64,000 bases of DNA, taken from the NCBI GenBank assembly GCA_020073495.1, contig JAIQFD010000003.1, positions 124,001 through 188,000 on the forward strand, given 5' to 3'. The stretch is from Terriglobia bacterium. Its GTDB lineage: Bacteria; Acidobacteriota; Terriglobia; Terriglobales; Acidobacteriaceae. This document shows positions 37,883-46,221 of the stretch, one piece after another (within the stretch, counting starts at the first letter, position 1; each line of letters starts with the position of its first letter). The notes under the pieces are model-generated. The model saw only the letters and a list, made by a program, of their open reading frames with translations, had not been told where the DNA came from and made no database searches. Position numbers and translations under genes: made by a program.

Positions 37883-37955
37883 CCTCCTGTCATTGGTCGC
37901 ACGAATACGGGTAGGCCGAGATCCCGGCCGAGACTCATTCTCCAGGAGAGTTCAG

Positions 37956-39242
37956 ATGAGGACGATATCGATTGTTGCAATGCTTGTGCTGCTCACCGCC
38001 GGCGCCTGGGCGCAGGCCACGGCCAACGCTGCCGACACCAGCGCGTTGGAGCAGAAGGTCCGCGACCTCGAGGACCGCCTTATCTCGCTCGAGGGACAAC
38101 TGCGCACCATGAAGGACCAGCAGGCCGCGCAGGCGCAGCAGAGTGCCACAGCGACGGCAGGCGAGGCGTCGAGCCCGGGGCAGGCCGCGGTCACGCCGCA
38201 GATCGCCCCGGCGGTGCCCACCATCGGCGGCGCCCAAGCCAACGCCAAGGCTCTGAACCCGGATATCAGCGCGATCGGCGACTTCATCGGCTCGGCGGGC
38301 AGGAATTCGGCCTCGCCGTTCGCCGGGCTTCAGCCGTTCCCTGGACTCTCCATGCACGAGAGCGAACTCGGCGTCCAGGCCATCGTGGATCCCTACGCGC
38401 GCGCCGACTTCTTCCTGTCGTTCGGTGAGGAAGGCGTGGATCTCGAGGAGGGGTACATCACCTTCACCTCGCTGCCTGCGGGCTTGGTGGCCAAGGTGGG
38501 AAAGATGCGCGCTGCCTTCGGTAAGGTGAACTCGATGCACAACCACGTCCTGCCGTGGATCGACCGCCCGCTGGTGACCTTCAACCTGGTCGGCGGCGAG
38601 GACGGCATCGACGATGCCGGCATCTCCATCCAGCGCATCCTGCCCGCTCCCAAAGGCATCTTCCTCGAGGCCACCGGACAGGTGTTCCGGGGCGATTCCG
38701 GCACCAACTTCAGCCCGCTGTTCACCTCGTCGCGGCATAGCGACGTGAGCACGGTGGCGCACCTGCGCGGCTACGGCGACCTGACCGAGTCCACCAACCT
38801 GGACCTTGGCCTCTCCTACTCCCGCGGCCACAACGATCTGGGCACGGACTTCCTGACCAACCTTTACGGGTTCGACGCCACGCTGCGCTGGAAGCCTCTG
38901 CGCCGCGCCATCTATCACTCGTTTATCGCGCGCACCGAGGCCATCTGGAGCCAGCGCCAGCAGTTGCCGTTCACGCAGCGGTCGTTCGGCATGTACGCCT
39001 CGGCGGACTACCAGCTCGGGCGGCGCTGGTTTGTCGGAGGACGATATGATTACTCGCAGCGTTCGACCAACCAGAACCTGCTCGACCGCGGCTTCTCCTC
39101 GGTGCTCACCTACTGGCCCAGCGAGTTCGCGCAGATCCGCGGGCAGTTCCGCCGCACCCAGTATGGCGAGGGCAACGACGCCAACGAATTGTTGATGCAA
39201 GTGCAGTTCTCGATCGGGGCGCACGGCGCGCACCCGTTCTAG
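37956..39242 (+). CDS. Outer-membrane beta-barrel protein of the metal-uptake operon
   Basis: The 428-residue exported protein has a signal peptide (MRTISIVAMLVLLTAGAWAQ), a short coiled coil (DTSALEQKVRDLEDRLISLE), an Ala/Gln/Thr-rich linker and then about 330 residues of alternating amphipathic strands ending in Phe, as in porin-like barrels. GGAGA lies 7 nt before the ATG at 37956. Standing directly upstream of a ZnuA-like gene (7 bases), it probably passes metal or a metal chelate across the outer membrane. No TonB box is evident. Confidence 0.75.
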   Translation: MRTISIVAMLVLLTAGAWAQATANAADTSALEQKVRDLEDRLISLEGQLRTMKDQQAAQAQQSATATAGEASSPGQAAVTPQIAPAVPTIGGAQANAKALNPDISAIGDFIGSAGRNSASPFAGLQPFPGLSMHESELGVQAIVDPYARADFFLSFGEEGVDLEEGYITFTSLPAGLVAKVGKMRAAFGKVNSMHNHVLPWIDRPLVTFNLVGGEDGIDDAGISIQRILPAPKGIFLEATGQVFRGDSGTNFSPLFTSSRHSDVSTVAHLRGYGDLTESTNLDLGLSYSRGHNDLGTDFLTNLYGFDATLRWKPLRRAIYHSFIARTEAIWSQRQQLPFTQRSFGMYASADYQLGRRWFVGGRYDYSQRSTNQNLLDRGFSSVLTYWPSEFAQIRGQFRRTQYGEGNDANELLMQVQFSIGAHGAHPF

Positions 39243-39249
39243 GAGAAAT

Positions 39250-40191
39250 ATGAAGATCCGTTCTCAAAGCTTTCTTCCGAGCGCATGCGCGCTGCTGCTC
39301 ACGGGGCTGCTCCTGCTGCCCGCGGCGGCGTACGCGAAGAAACTGTACGTGGTCACTTCGACCACCGACATGGCGGCGCTGGCCCAGGAGGTCGGCGGCG
39401 ACAAGATCAGCGTCGAGTCCATCGCCAAGGGCTACCAGGACCCGCACTTCGTCGAAGCTAAGCCCAGCTTCCTGCTCAAGCTGCGCAACGCCGACCTGCT
39501 GATCTCGGTCGGGCTGCAACTGGAGATCGGCTGGCTGCCTCCGCTGATCACCCAGTGCGGCAACCCGAGAATTCAGCCGGGCGCCAGCGGCTTCCTGGAC
39601 GCTTCTCAATTCGCTCAGATCCTCGACATCCCCACCGGCCCGGTTTCGCGCGCCATGGGCGACGTCCACCCATTGGGGAACCCCCACTACTGGCTCGATC
39701 CGGACAACGGACGCCGCATCGCCAAAGGCATCGCCAACAAGTTGGCGGAGATGGATCCCGGCGATCAGGTCTATTTCCAGCAGCGCTATCAGGATTTCGA
39801 GAAGCGCTTGGGTGAGGCGGTGAAACGCTGGGAGTCGGCGATGTCGCCTATCCGCGGCCGCAAGATCGTCACCTACCACAACTCCTGGCCGAATTTCGCC
39901 AGACATTTCGGCCTCGACGTCGCCGGATACGTGGAACCGCGGCCCGGCATCCCGCCCAGCCCCGGACATACCGTCGAACTTATCCAGATGATGAGGCGCG
40001 AGAACGTCAAAGTGCTGATCATGGAGCCTTACTTCGACTCCAAGACACCGAACAGCATCGGCGCGGCTACGGGGGCGAAGGTGCTGGTCCTTACTCCTTC
40101 TGTCGGCGGGGAGAAGGAGATAACGGACTATTTCAAGCTCTTCGATTACGATATCGGGCTGCTCACGCAGGCGTTCAACGCGACCAAGTAG
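39250..40191 (+). CDS. Metal ABC transporter substrate-binding protein (ZnuA/cluster A-I)
   Basis: The 313-residue periplasmic protein has a signal peptide ending AYA and the cluster A-I fold. Candidate metal ligands are His in GYQDPHFVEAKPS, the His residues in MGDVHPLGNPHYWLDPDNG, and the Glu/Asp in MEPYFDSKTP. The His-rich loop of typical ZnuA is absent, so Zn or Mn is not decided. It is followed by a permease 16 bases later, but no ATP-binding protein gene is present in the cluster. Confidence 0.9.
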   Translation: MKIRSQSFLPSACALLLTGLLLLPAAAYAKKLYVVTSTTDMAALAQEVGGDKISVESIAKGYQDPHFVEAKPSFLLKLRNADLLISVGLQLEIGWLPPLITQCGNPRIQPGASGFLDASQFAQILDIPTGPVSRAMGDVHPLGNPHYWLDPDNGRRIAKGIANKLAEMDPGDQVYFQQRYQDFEKRLGEAVKRWESAMSPIRGRKIVTYHNSWPNFARHFGLDVAGYVEPRPGIPPSPGHTVELIQMMRRENVKVLIMEPYFDSKTPNSIGAATGAKVLVLTPSVGGEKEITDYFKLFDYDIGLLTQAFNATK

Positions 40192-40207
40192 GTAAGGCGA
40201 CGAAAGA

Positions 40208-41044
40208 ATGGAAATCCTACAATTCCTGATCCTGCCGTTCCTGGCGAGCCTCATCCTGACCGGCATCCATGCCTACCTCGGCGTGCACGTGGTGGAACGG
40301 GGCGTCATCTTCGTGGACCTGGCGCTGGCGCAGATCGCGGCGCTGGGCACGACCATCGGCGTGCTCATCGGCGTCGATCCTCACGGTGGCGAGGCTTACT
40401 GGATCAGCCTGGCTTTCACCTTCCTTGGAGCGGGCATCTTCGCCCTGGTGCGGACACGCAAGGCCCACATCCCGCTGGAAGCGTTCATCGGCATCACCTA
40501 CGCGGTGGCTTCGGCCGGCGCCATCCTGGCCATGAGCAAGGCCACGGGTGAGACCGAGCACCTCAAGGACATGCTGGTGGGCAACATCCTCGCCGTCTCC
40601 CGGCATGACGTGATCAAAACCGCGATCCTGTACGGGGTCATCGGCCTGTTCCACTACATCTTCCGGCGCAAGTTCCTGCTCATCTCGATGGACGCCGAGC
40701 AGGCCCGCGCCGAAGGTATTTCGGTCCGCCTGTGGGATTTCCTGTTCTACGCCAGTTTCGGCTTCGTGGTGACGTCGTCCGTCGCTATCGCCGGCGTCCT
40801 GCTGGTCTTCTGCTACCTGATCGTGCCCTCGGTCGGCGCCATGCTGTTCGCGGAGAAGATCGGCCGCAGGCTGGCCATCGGCTGGACCATGGGCACGCTG
40901 GTCTCCGCCATGGGCTGTTACTTGTCGGTGTATCTTGATCTTCCGACGGGCGCTACCATCGTCTGCACCTTCGGCGGCGTGCTCCTGCTCATGTACGTCG
41001 TCCACCTGATGCTGCATCATGGGAACAACGCCGCGGCGGCCTGA
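40208..41044 (+). CDS. Metal ABC transporter permease (ZnuB/MntB type)
   Basis: The 278-residue inner-membrane permease of the ABC-3 family has about eight to nine TM helices. Recognised segments are YLGVHVVERGVIFVDLALAQ, SMDAEQARAEGISVRLWDF and VLLVFCYLIVPSVGAMLF. It would work with the binding protein upstream. A matching ATPase is not encoded between 37.5 and 42 kb, so it must come from elsewhere in the genome. The C-terminus HLMLHHGNNAAAA carries three His that might touch metal. Confidence 0.92.
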   Translation: MEILQFLILPFLASLILTGIHAYLGVHVVERGVIFVDLALAQIAALGTTIGVLIGVDPHGGEAYWISLAFTFLGAGIFALVRTRKAHIPLEAFIGITYAVASAGAILAMSKATGETEHLKDMLVGNILAVSRHDVIKTAILYGVIGLFHYIFRRKFLLISMDAEQARAEGISVRLWDFLFYASFGFVVTSSVAIAGVLLVFCYLIVPSVGAMLFAEKIGRRLAIGWTMGTLVSAMGCYLSVYLDLPTGATIVCTFGGVLLLMYVVHLMLHHGNNAAAA

Positions 41045-41058
41045 GGGCGATTGGATTG

Positions 41059-41087
41059 AAAAAAGCCGAGGCGATTGGCCTCGGCTT
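41059..41087 (-). terminator. Rho-independent terminator, likely bidirectional
   Basis: A 9-bp stem AAGCCGAGG (41063-41071) / CCTCGGCTT (41079-41087) has its T run on the minus strand. It serves the regulator gene at 41120 and may also stop the permease transcript coming from the other side. Confidence 0.8.
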
Positions 41088-41119
41088 CAGTGTCAGTGGT
41101 CAGCCCGGATCAGGAGGTT

Positions 41120-41659
41120 CTAAGCGTTTCGTCTTGGGTGAGTGGTCAGGTCCCGTATCTGCGCCATGACGCTGGCCCGCTGCATGCCGTCGAGTTTGGC
41201 GATGTAGGGAGCCAGTTGCGCGATAAAATCGTCGCCCAGCAGCCCGCGGATCTCCTCCTGGCGTCCGCTCTCGGCGCCCATGAGCAGGTCGGGTACGGTG
41301 ACCTCCAGGGCGCGCGCCAGCCGTTCCAGCGACGAGAGCGTGGGGGTAGCCTTCTCGTTCTCGATCTTGGAGACGTAGGTGCGCGGGACGTTCATGCGCA
41401 GGGCGAGCTGGCGTTGGCTCAGACCTCCGCGTTGCCGCAGGGAACGGATCGCCTGCGCCACCTGTAAATGCGAGTGTCCGTTGCCGTTCGACGGTGCCGG
41501 CGCGGGAACTGGCTGCGCTACCACCGGCTCTGGCTCTGGTTCGTCCAAACAGGTGTGGCAGCGTCGGCACAGGTTGTTATTCGTCCGGAATTGGACGAGG
41601 TGGCATCGGTCACAACGGATCACTTCGCGAGAATCTACGGGCGCGAGTGTCGTGGCCAT
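41120..41659 (-). CDS. Zinc-ribbon plus XRE-type HTH regulator
   Basis: The 179-residue protein has an N-terminal zinc ribbon (Cys16-x2-Cys19, Cys31-x2-Cys34: IRCDRCHLVQFRTN and NLCRRCHTC). A Pro/Glu/Asn linker follows, then a Cro/CI HTH (about 75-130: RQRGGLSQRQLALRMNVPR followed by TYVSKIENEKATPTLSSLER) and a helical C-terminus. It is probably a DNA-binding repressor, and the ribbon may sense metal or redox state. Its position beside the metal-uptake operon, convergent with it, is suggestive only. The ATG at 41659 has no obvious Shine-Dalgarno. Confidence 0.82.
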   Translation of the reverse strand: MATTLAPVDSREVIRCDRCHLVQFRTNNNLCRRCHTCLDEPEPEPVVAQPVPAPAPSNGNGHSHLQVAQAIRSLRQRGGLSQRQLALRMNVPRTYVSKIENEKATPTLSSLERLARALEVTVPDLLMGAESGRQEEIRGLLGDDFIAQLAPYIAKLDGMQRASVMAQIRDLTTHPRRNA

Positions 41660-41833
41660 CTGGGTTGTGCGAGACGCCAGAGCGGGCGTCGGGCCCAACT
41701 ACTGTTGCGTAATCTGAGGTATGTTCCTCAGGCTGTCAACAAGTATTTCGTATGGAAACGCGAAATTATCCGCGCAAAGTCCGAAACAGAAGGAAATAAA
41801 CCGGAGAAAATCAGGAGAAAACAGGAACAAAAC

Positions 41834-42418
41834 ATGACTGACCGCGGCGCAGCATGGGGTTTACTCTGTGAGTACACCCAGTCGGAATCCTTGCGAAAGC
41901 ATGCTTTGGCGGTGGAAGCGTGCATGCGCGCCTACGCCCGTAGATTCGGCGAGGACGAAAACCTGTGGGGCAACGTCGGCCTGCTGCACGACTTCGACTA
42001 CGAGAAGTGGCCCAGCGCCCAGGACCATCCCTTCCGCGGCAGCGAGATCCTGAAGGAGCGCGGCTACGACGACGCCTTCCGCCGCGCCATCCTCTCCCAC
42101 GCCGACTACTCCGGCGTCTCCCGCGAGTCGAAGCTGGAGAAGACCCTTTTCGCCTGCGACGAGCTTGCGGGTTTCATCACCGCCACCGCGCTGGTCAAGC
42201 CCAACAAGTCGCTGGCCGAGGTGGAGGCCAAGTCGGTGCGCAAGAAAATGAAAGACAAGGCCTTCGCCCGCTCCGTCAACCGCGACGACATCACCAAAGG
42301 GGCCGTTGAAGTGGGTGCCGACCTGGAAGAGCACATCGCCTTCTGCATCGGAGCCATGAAGGCTGTCGCGGACCAATTAGGACTGGCGGGAACGAACAGC
42401 GCACCTACTGCGTCGTAG
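41834..42418 (+). CDS. HD-domain phosphohydrolase
   Basis: The 194-residue protein has the HD metal set: His23 (SLRKHALAVEACMRAYA), His52-Asp53 in GLLHDFDYEKWP, and HADYSG further on. It belongs to the HDIG-type 'predicted hydrolase' group that acts on nucleotides or phosphoesters; the substrate is unknown. The ATG at 41834 has AGGA 8 nt upstream; the open frame reaching back to 41468 overlaps the regulator on the other strand and is not credible. Its 3' end overlaps the convergent membrane gene by 14 bases. Confidence 0.85.
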   Translation: MTDRGAAWGLLCEYTQSESLRKHALAVEACMRAYARRFGEDENLWGNVGLLHDFDYEKWPSAQDHPFRGSEILKERGYDDAFRRAILSHADYSGVSRESKLEKTLFACDELAGFITATALVKPNKSLAEVEAKSVRKKMKDKAFARSVNRDDITKGAVEVGADLEEHIAFCIGAMKAVADQLGLAGTNSAPTAS

Positions 42419-42917
42419 GCTGCAGTTCTGCGATCCGGTCCAGCAACGGTTCCAGCGACAGCATCAGTGCCAGGACGACCGCGCCCAGAGCCTTCGTTTC
42501 CCAGCGGCCGGCAGGAATGATCCCGTAGAGCACTCCGGCGATGGCCACGAACGGCCGCAGCGCCATAATGCGCCCGACGATCATGACGCTGGTCGCGCTG
42601 CGGATGTCGGTCGAGGGCAGCGCGCGCACGGCGAACGAGACAAAGATCGCCACGGCGTAAGGAACGAACACCCACAGCATCCGTCGCGCGGCGTGCTCCA
42701 TGTCGGAGATCAGCGCAGCTCGATCAGGCGCCAGCTTCCACGCCGCCACCAGCGCCCCCGCCGCGATGACTGCGGCGATCTGCGCCCAGAGCGTGCCCCG
42801 CGTCACCGCCCGGTAGCAGGCGTGCTTGTCGACGAGGAGGCCGCGACGGCCGGCGACGCGATACCCGCAGATCGCTCCGTCCGCCGTGGCCAGCAGATAG
42901 AGTGCGAGTAGCGTCAT
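42405..42917 (-). CDS. Integral membrane protein of unknown function
   Basis: The 170-residue protein has about four TM helices (MTLLALYLLATADGAICGY, TLWAQIAAVIAAGALVAAW, MLWVFVPYAVAIFVSFAV, then ALGAVVLALMLSLEPLL). No family is recognised. It lies 42 bases downstream of hutH on the same strand, so it may be the last gene of that transcript. It overlaps the HD-domain gene tail to tail. Confidence 0.65.
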   Translation of the reverse strand: MTLLALYLLATADGAICGYRVAGRRGLLVDKHACYRAVTRGTLWAQIAAVIAAGALVAAWKLAPDRAALISDMEHAARRMLWVFVPYAVAIFVSFAVRALPSTDIRSATSVMIVGRIMALRPFVAIAGVLYGIIPAGRWETKALGAVVLALMLSLEPLLDRIAELQPTTQ

Positions 42918-42959
42918 GGCAGCTCTCCCCCGTTCAGAGGCAGGGTGCAGGCAGCCGGG

Positions 42960-44510
42960 CTAACGCAGCACCTCTGCCAGTTTGCCAGCGGCGATGACTT
43001 CGGCGATGCGCCCAAAGTCCCCCGCCATGACCCGGTCTTTCTGCATCGTGGGGCAGACGGCGCGAATGGCGTCATAGGCCCGCTGCGCTTTCTTGGAGCT
43101 CTTGAGCGGCAACTTGAAGTCGAGCGCCTGCGCCGCCGCCATGGCTTCGATCGCCAGCACGTTGGTGGAGTTCTGGAGGATGCGCTTCAGTTTCAGCGCC
43201 GCCGTCATGCCCATCGAGACGTAGTCTTCCTTGTTGCCCGACGTCGTGATGGAGTCCACAGATGCCGGGTGCGCCAGCACTTTGTTCTCGCTGGCCAGCG
43301 CCGCCGCCGTCACCTGCGCCATCATGAAGCCCGAGTTCAACCCCGCGTCGGCGGCCAGGAACGGCGGCAGGCCCTCGCTGAGGAACGGGTTCACCAGCCG
43401 GTCGATGCGCCGCTCGCTGATCCCCGCCAGCGACGCCAGTGCGATCCCCAGGAAGTCCAGCGCGAACGCCACCGGCTCGCCGTGAAAGTTCCCGCCGGAG
43501 ATCACCTCGCCGCTGCCATCCTTGGCAGCGAAGACCAGCGGGTTATCCACCGCGGAGTTCATCTCGATCTCGAACACGCGGCGGCAGTAGTCGATCGTGT
43601 CGCGGACCGCGCCGTGCACCTGAGGCATGCAGCGCAGCGAATAGGCGTCCTGCACCCGGCCGCAGTTCTTGTGCGACTCCAGGATCTGACTTCCCGAGAT
43701 CATCCGCGTGAGGTTCTCTGCAGTCGTGATCTGGCCGGAATGCGGGCGCGCCTTGTGGATGCGCGGGTCGAAGGCACGGATGCTGCCGCAGAGCGAATCC
43801 AGGGTCAGAGCGCCGATGACGTCGGAGGAGTCCACCAGCGTTTCCGCTGCCAGCACCGCCAGCGCGCCCACGGCCAGCATGGCTTGCGTGCCGTTGATGA
43901 GCGAGATCGCCTCTTTGGCCTCCAGCACGATCGGCTTGACGTCAGCCAATTTGAGCGCCTGCGCGCCGGAGACGCGCCGGTACGCCGGATCCGCAGCCCG
44001 CCGCGGCTTACGCGCGACGAACGCCTCGCCTTCGCCGATCAGCACCAGCGCCAGGTGCGCCAGCGGCGCCAGGTCTCCGCTCGCTCCCACCGACCCCTGC
44101 GACGGGATCACCGGGTGCACGCCGCGGTTCAGTAGTTCGCATAGCTTGTCGATGACGTCGGCGCGCACGCCGGAGAAGCCCTTGGCCAGCGAGTTGGCGC
44201 GCAGCAGCATCATGCCGCGGACATCGGCCTCGGGCAACGGCTCGCCGACGCCGGCCGCGTGCGATCGCAACAGGTTCACCTGCAGCTCGCGGTTCTGCTC
44301 CGGCGCGATGTGCACGTCGCTCAGCTTGCCCACGCCGGTGGTGATGGCGTATGCCACCCGGTTGTTCTCGATCAGATCATCCACCACGCCACGGGCGCGC
44401 TCCACCGCCCCCCGCGCGTCCGCCGCCAGCAGCACGGGGCGCCGCTCGTACACCACTTCCTGCAGATCCTCCAGCGTGAGGTCGTTTCCGGTGAGATGAA
44501 GTGCTTTCAT
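42960..44510 (-). CDS. hutH: Histidine ammonia-lyase
   Basis: The 516-residue enzyme deaminates histidine to urocanate. The MIO prosthetic group forms from Ala143-Ser144-Gly145 in GSVGASGDLAPLAHLAL. The conserved TGVGKLSD, the SLRCMPQVHGAVRDT segment and GNFHGEPVAFALDFLGIA are present. Length is normal. No hutU, hutI or hutG is seen in the window. It is transcribed in the same direction as the acyl-CoA genes upstream, 55 bases after the 139-residue unknown. Confidence 0.95.
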   Translation of the reverse strand: MKALHLTGNDLTLEDLQEVVYERRPVLLAADARGAVERARGVVDDLIENNRVAYAITTGVGKLSDVHIAPEQNRELQVNLLRSHAAGVGEPLPEADVRGMMLLRANSLAKGFSGVRADVIDKLCELLNRGVHPVIPSQGSVGASGDLAPLAHLALVLIGEGEAFVARKPRRAADPAYRRVSGAQALKLADVKPIVLEAKEAISLINGTQAMLAVGALAVLAAETLVDSSDVIGALTLDSLCGSIRAFDPRIHKARPHSGQITTAENLTRMISGSQILESHKNCGRVQDAYSLRCMPQVHGAVRDTIDYCRRVFEIEMNSAVDNPLVFAAKDGSGEVISGGNFHGEPVAFALDFLGIALASLAGISERRIDRLVNPFLSEGLPPFLAADAGLNSGFMMAQVTAAALASENKVLAHPASVDSITTSGNKEDYVSMGMTAALKLKRILQNSTNVLAIEAMAAAQALDFKLPLKSSKKAQRAYDAIRAVCPTMQKDRVMAGDFGRIAEVIAAGKLAEVLR

Positions 44511-44565
44511 GATGAGGACGCTTGCCTTAGAGACGCCCGTCAGGGTGCCTCTCCGGAAGAAATGT

Positions 44566-44985
44566 TCAGGTACGCTTCAATCCCAGCGCCTTGAACCCGC
44601 TGACCGTTGTTTCCACCGACTGGAAGCCGAATTCCAGCAGCGCACCGTTCAGGTCCGGATAGACCCCCATGCCGATGACTTCAAGATCGCGCATCGGTGG
44701 TTGCAAGTGCTTGGTGCGCTGTGCGTCGATGCTGGCGACGATGCCGATGAACTCCTGCGTGTCCACGGGGAAGTCGGGGACGTCGAACAGTGTGATGCGC
44801 CGGTGTGTCTCCGGGTCCTTCTCCCAGATCCACTCGGTGGCGGCGCGATTGGTGGTTGAGTTCAGCGCCCAGATCGGCATGCGCTCCACCAGCCCTTGCA
44901 GGCGCTCCCCGTACTCGGGATCGACCACCAGCGCGACCGAGGGCTCGATCGCCTGCGCTGACGGGCGTGGAGCGGGTTTCTTCAT
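44566..44985 (-). CDS. Hypothetical protein coupled to a thioesterase
   Basis: The 139-residue soluble protein contains MPIWALNSTTNRAATEWIWE and RRITLFDVPDFPVDTQEF, then VDTQEFIGIVASIDAQRTKH. No domain is recognised and no signal peptide is seen. Its ATG overlaps the TGA of the thioesterase (ATGA), so it is translated from the same mRNA. The link to acyl-CoA metabolism is by position only. Confidence 0.7.
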   Translation of the reverse strand: MKKPAPRPSAQAIEPSVALVVDPEYGERLQGLVERMPIWALNSTTNRAATEWIWEKDPETHRRITLFDVPDFPVDTQEFIGIVASIDAQRTKHLQPPMRDLEVIGMGVYPDLNGALLEFGFQSVETTVSGFKALGLKRT

Positions 44986-45404
44986 TCGTGGCCCACACAG
45001 GCGGCGAACGCCTTCTGGTATTTCCCCGGCATCTCGCGCTTCTGCATCTTCTCGTCGGTGACGATGTGCGTGGTCTCACCCTCGGCCAGCGGCGTGCCGT
45101 CCCCGGCGCGCACGATCTCATAACCGAAGTGGATCAGCGATCCGCGCACGTTCTTGATCCTGGTGCGGACCAGGATCTCATCATCATAGAACGCCGGCGA
45201 CTTGTAACGGCAGCGGGCATCCACAACGGCAATGTAGCATCCGTCCTTGCGTTCCATCTCCTTGTAGTTGAATCCCAGCTCCCGCAGCGCCTCCACCCGT
45301 CCCACCTCGAACCAGATCAGGAAGTTCGAGTGGTACACCACGCCCATCTTGTCGGTCTCGACGTAACGGACGCGCAGCCGGGTCTCAAAGGCGCGTCCGC
45401 TCAC
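44982..45404 (-). CDS. Acyl-CoA thioesterase, hotdog fold (YbgC/4HBT type)
   Basis: The 140-residue enzyme should hydrolyse an acyl-CoA. The 4-hydroxybenzoyl-CoA thioesterase signature is YVETDKMGVVYHSNFLIWFE with the catalytic Asp, followed by FEVGRVEALRELGF. The start is GTG at 45404, which overlaps the TGA of the enoyl-CoA hydratase (GTGA) and has GGAG 6 nt upstream. The substrate is not defined. Confidence 0.88.
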   Translation of the reverse strand: MSGRAFETRLRVRYVETDKMGVVYHSNFLIWFEVGRVEALRELGFNYKEMERKDGCYIAVVDARCRYKSPAFYDDEILVRTRIKNVRGSLIHFGYEIVRAGDGTPLAEGETTHIVTDEKMQKREMPGKYQKAFAACVGHE

Positions 45405-46183
45405 TTGCCGCTCCACTTCGGCTTGCGCTTCTCCAGGAAGGCCGAGATGCCCTCGCGGAAATCTGCCGTGGTGCGGATGCGCGCGTTGTCCTCGACAGCC
45501 TGGGCGATCTGCTCGTCCAGCGCGCGCGCGATGAAACCGTTGATCAGCTTCTTGGTCAGCCGCACCGAGGAGGGCGAGTTCTCCATCAACTGCGCCGCGA
45601 GTTCGTGGGCCCGCGGCATCAGCCGCTCGGGCTCCAGGATCTCGTTGACCAGCCCGTAGCGGTGCGCCTCGGCGGCGTCGAACAGCCGCCCGGTCATCAG
45701 CAAATCGCGCGCGATCTTGTGCCCCACCTGCCACACCAGGATCGACGACACGATCGCCGGCACGAACCCGATCTTCACTTCGGTATAGCCGAACTTGGCC
45801 TCGGCCACCGACAGCGTGAAGTCGCACATGGTCGCGATGCCCGTTCCACCTGCGATGGCGTGCCCGTTCACCGCCGCGATGGTCGGCTTGGGGAACTCGT
45901 AGATGCGGCGGAACAGCCTGGCCATGGTCGCGGAATCCTGAACGTTCTGCTCGTGCGTCCGCCCGACGAGCTGCTTCAGGCTTTCGAGGTCCAGCCCCGC
46001 GCAAAACGCCTTGCCCGCGCCCGTGATGATGACCACCTGCGCGCTCGACCGCTCCGCCTCACCCAGCGCGCTCATCAGGTCTTCCACCAGCTCGAAGCTG
46101 ACTGCATTCCGCTTTTCAGGGCGGTTGAGTGTGATGGTCGCGACGCCCGCGTCTTCTTTGTACAGAATCGTTGTCAATTCCAT
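45401..46183 (-). CDS. Enoyl-CoA hydratase
   Basis: The 260-residue crotonase-fold enzyme adds water to 2-enoyl-CoA. The oxyanion-hole segments are GKAFCAGLDLESLKQL and AAVNGHAIAGGTGIATMCD; the second catalytic region is TEVKIGFVPAIVSSIL. The acid pair Glu/Glu of hydratases is only partly kept (Asp or Glu at the first site is less clear), so isomerase or methylglutaconyl-type activity is possible. Placed with an HMG-CoA-lyase-like gene and an acyl-CoA carboxylase, a 3-methylglutaconyl-CoA hydratase role in leucine breakdown fits. Confidence 0.9.
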   Translation of the reverse strand: MELTTILYKEDAGVATITLNRPEKRNAVSFELVEDLMSALGEAERSSAQVVIITGAGKAFCAGLDLESLKQLVGRTHEQNVQDSATMARLFRRIYEFPKPTIAAVNGHAIAGGTGIATMCDFTLSVAEAKFGYTEVKIGFVPAIVSSILVWQVGHKIARDLLMTGRLFDAAEAHRYGLVNEILEPERLMPRAHELAAQLMENSPSSVRLTKKLINGFIARALDEQIAQAVEDNARIRTTADFREGISAFLEKRKPKWSGK

Positions 46184-46221
46184 TTGCTTATCTTTCAGTC
46201 CCAGCTACTAGCTCCCAGCTA

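Noticed and set aside
44982-46004. 340-residue frame covering the thioesterase plus upstream sequence
   Set aside because: Only the last 140 residues are thioesterase; the rest is out-of-frame hydratase sequence. The GTG at 45404 is the start.
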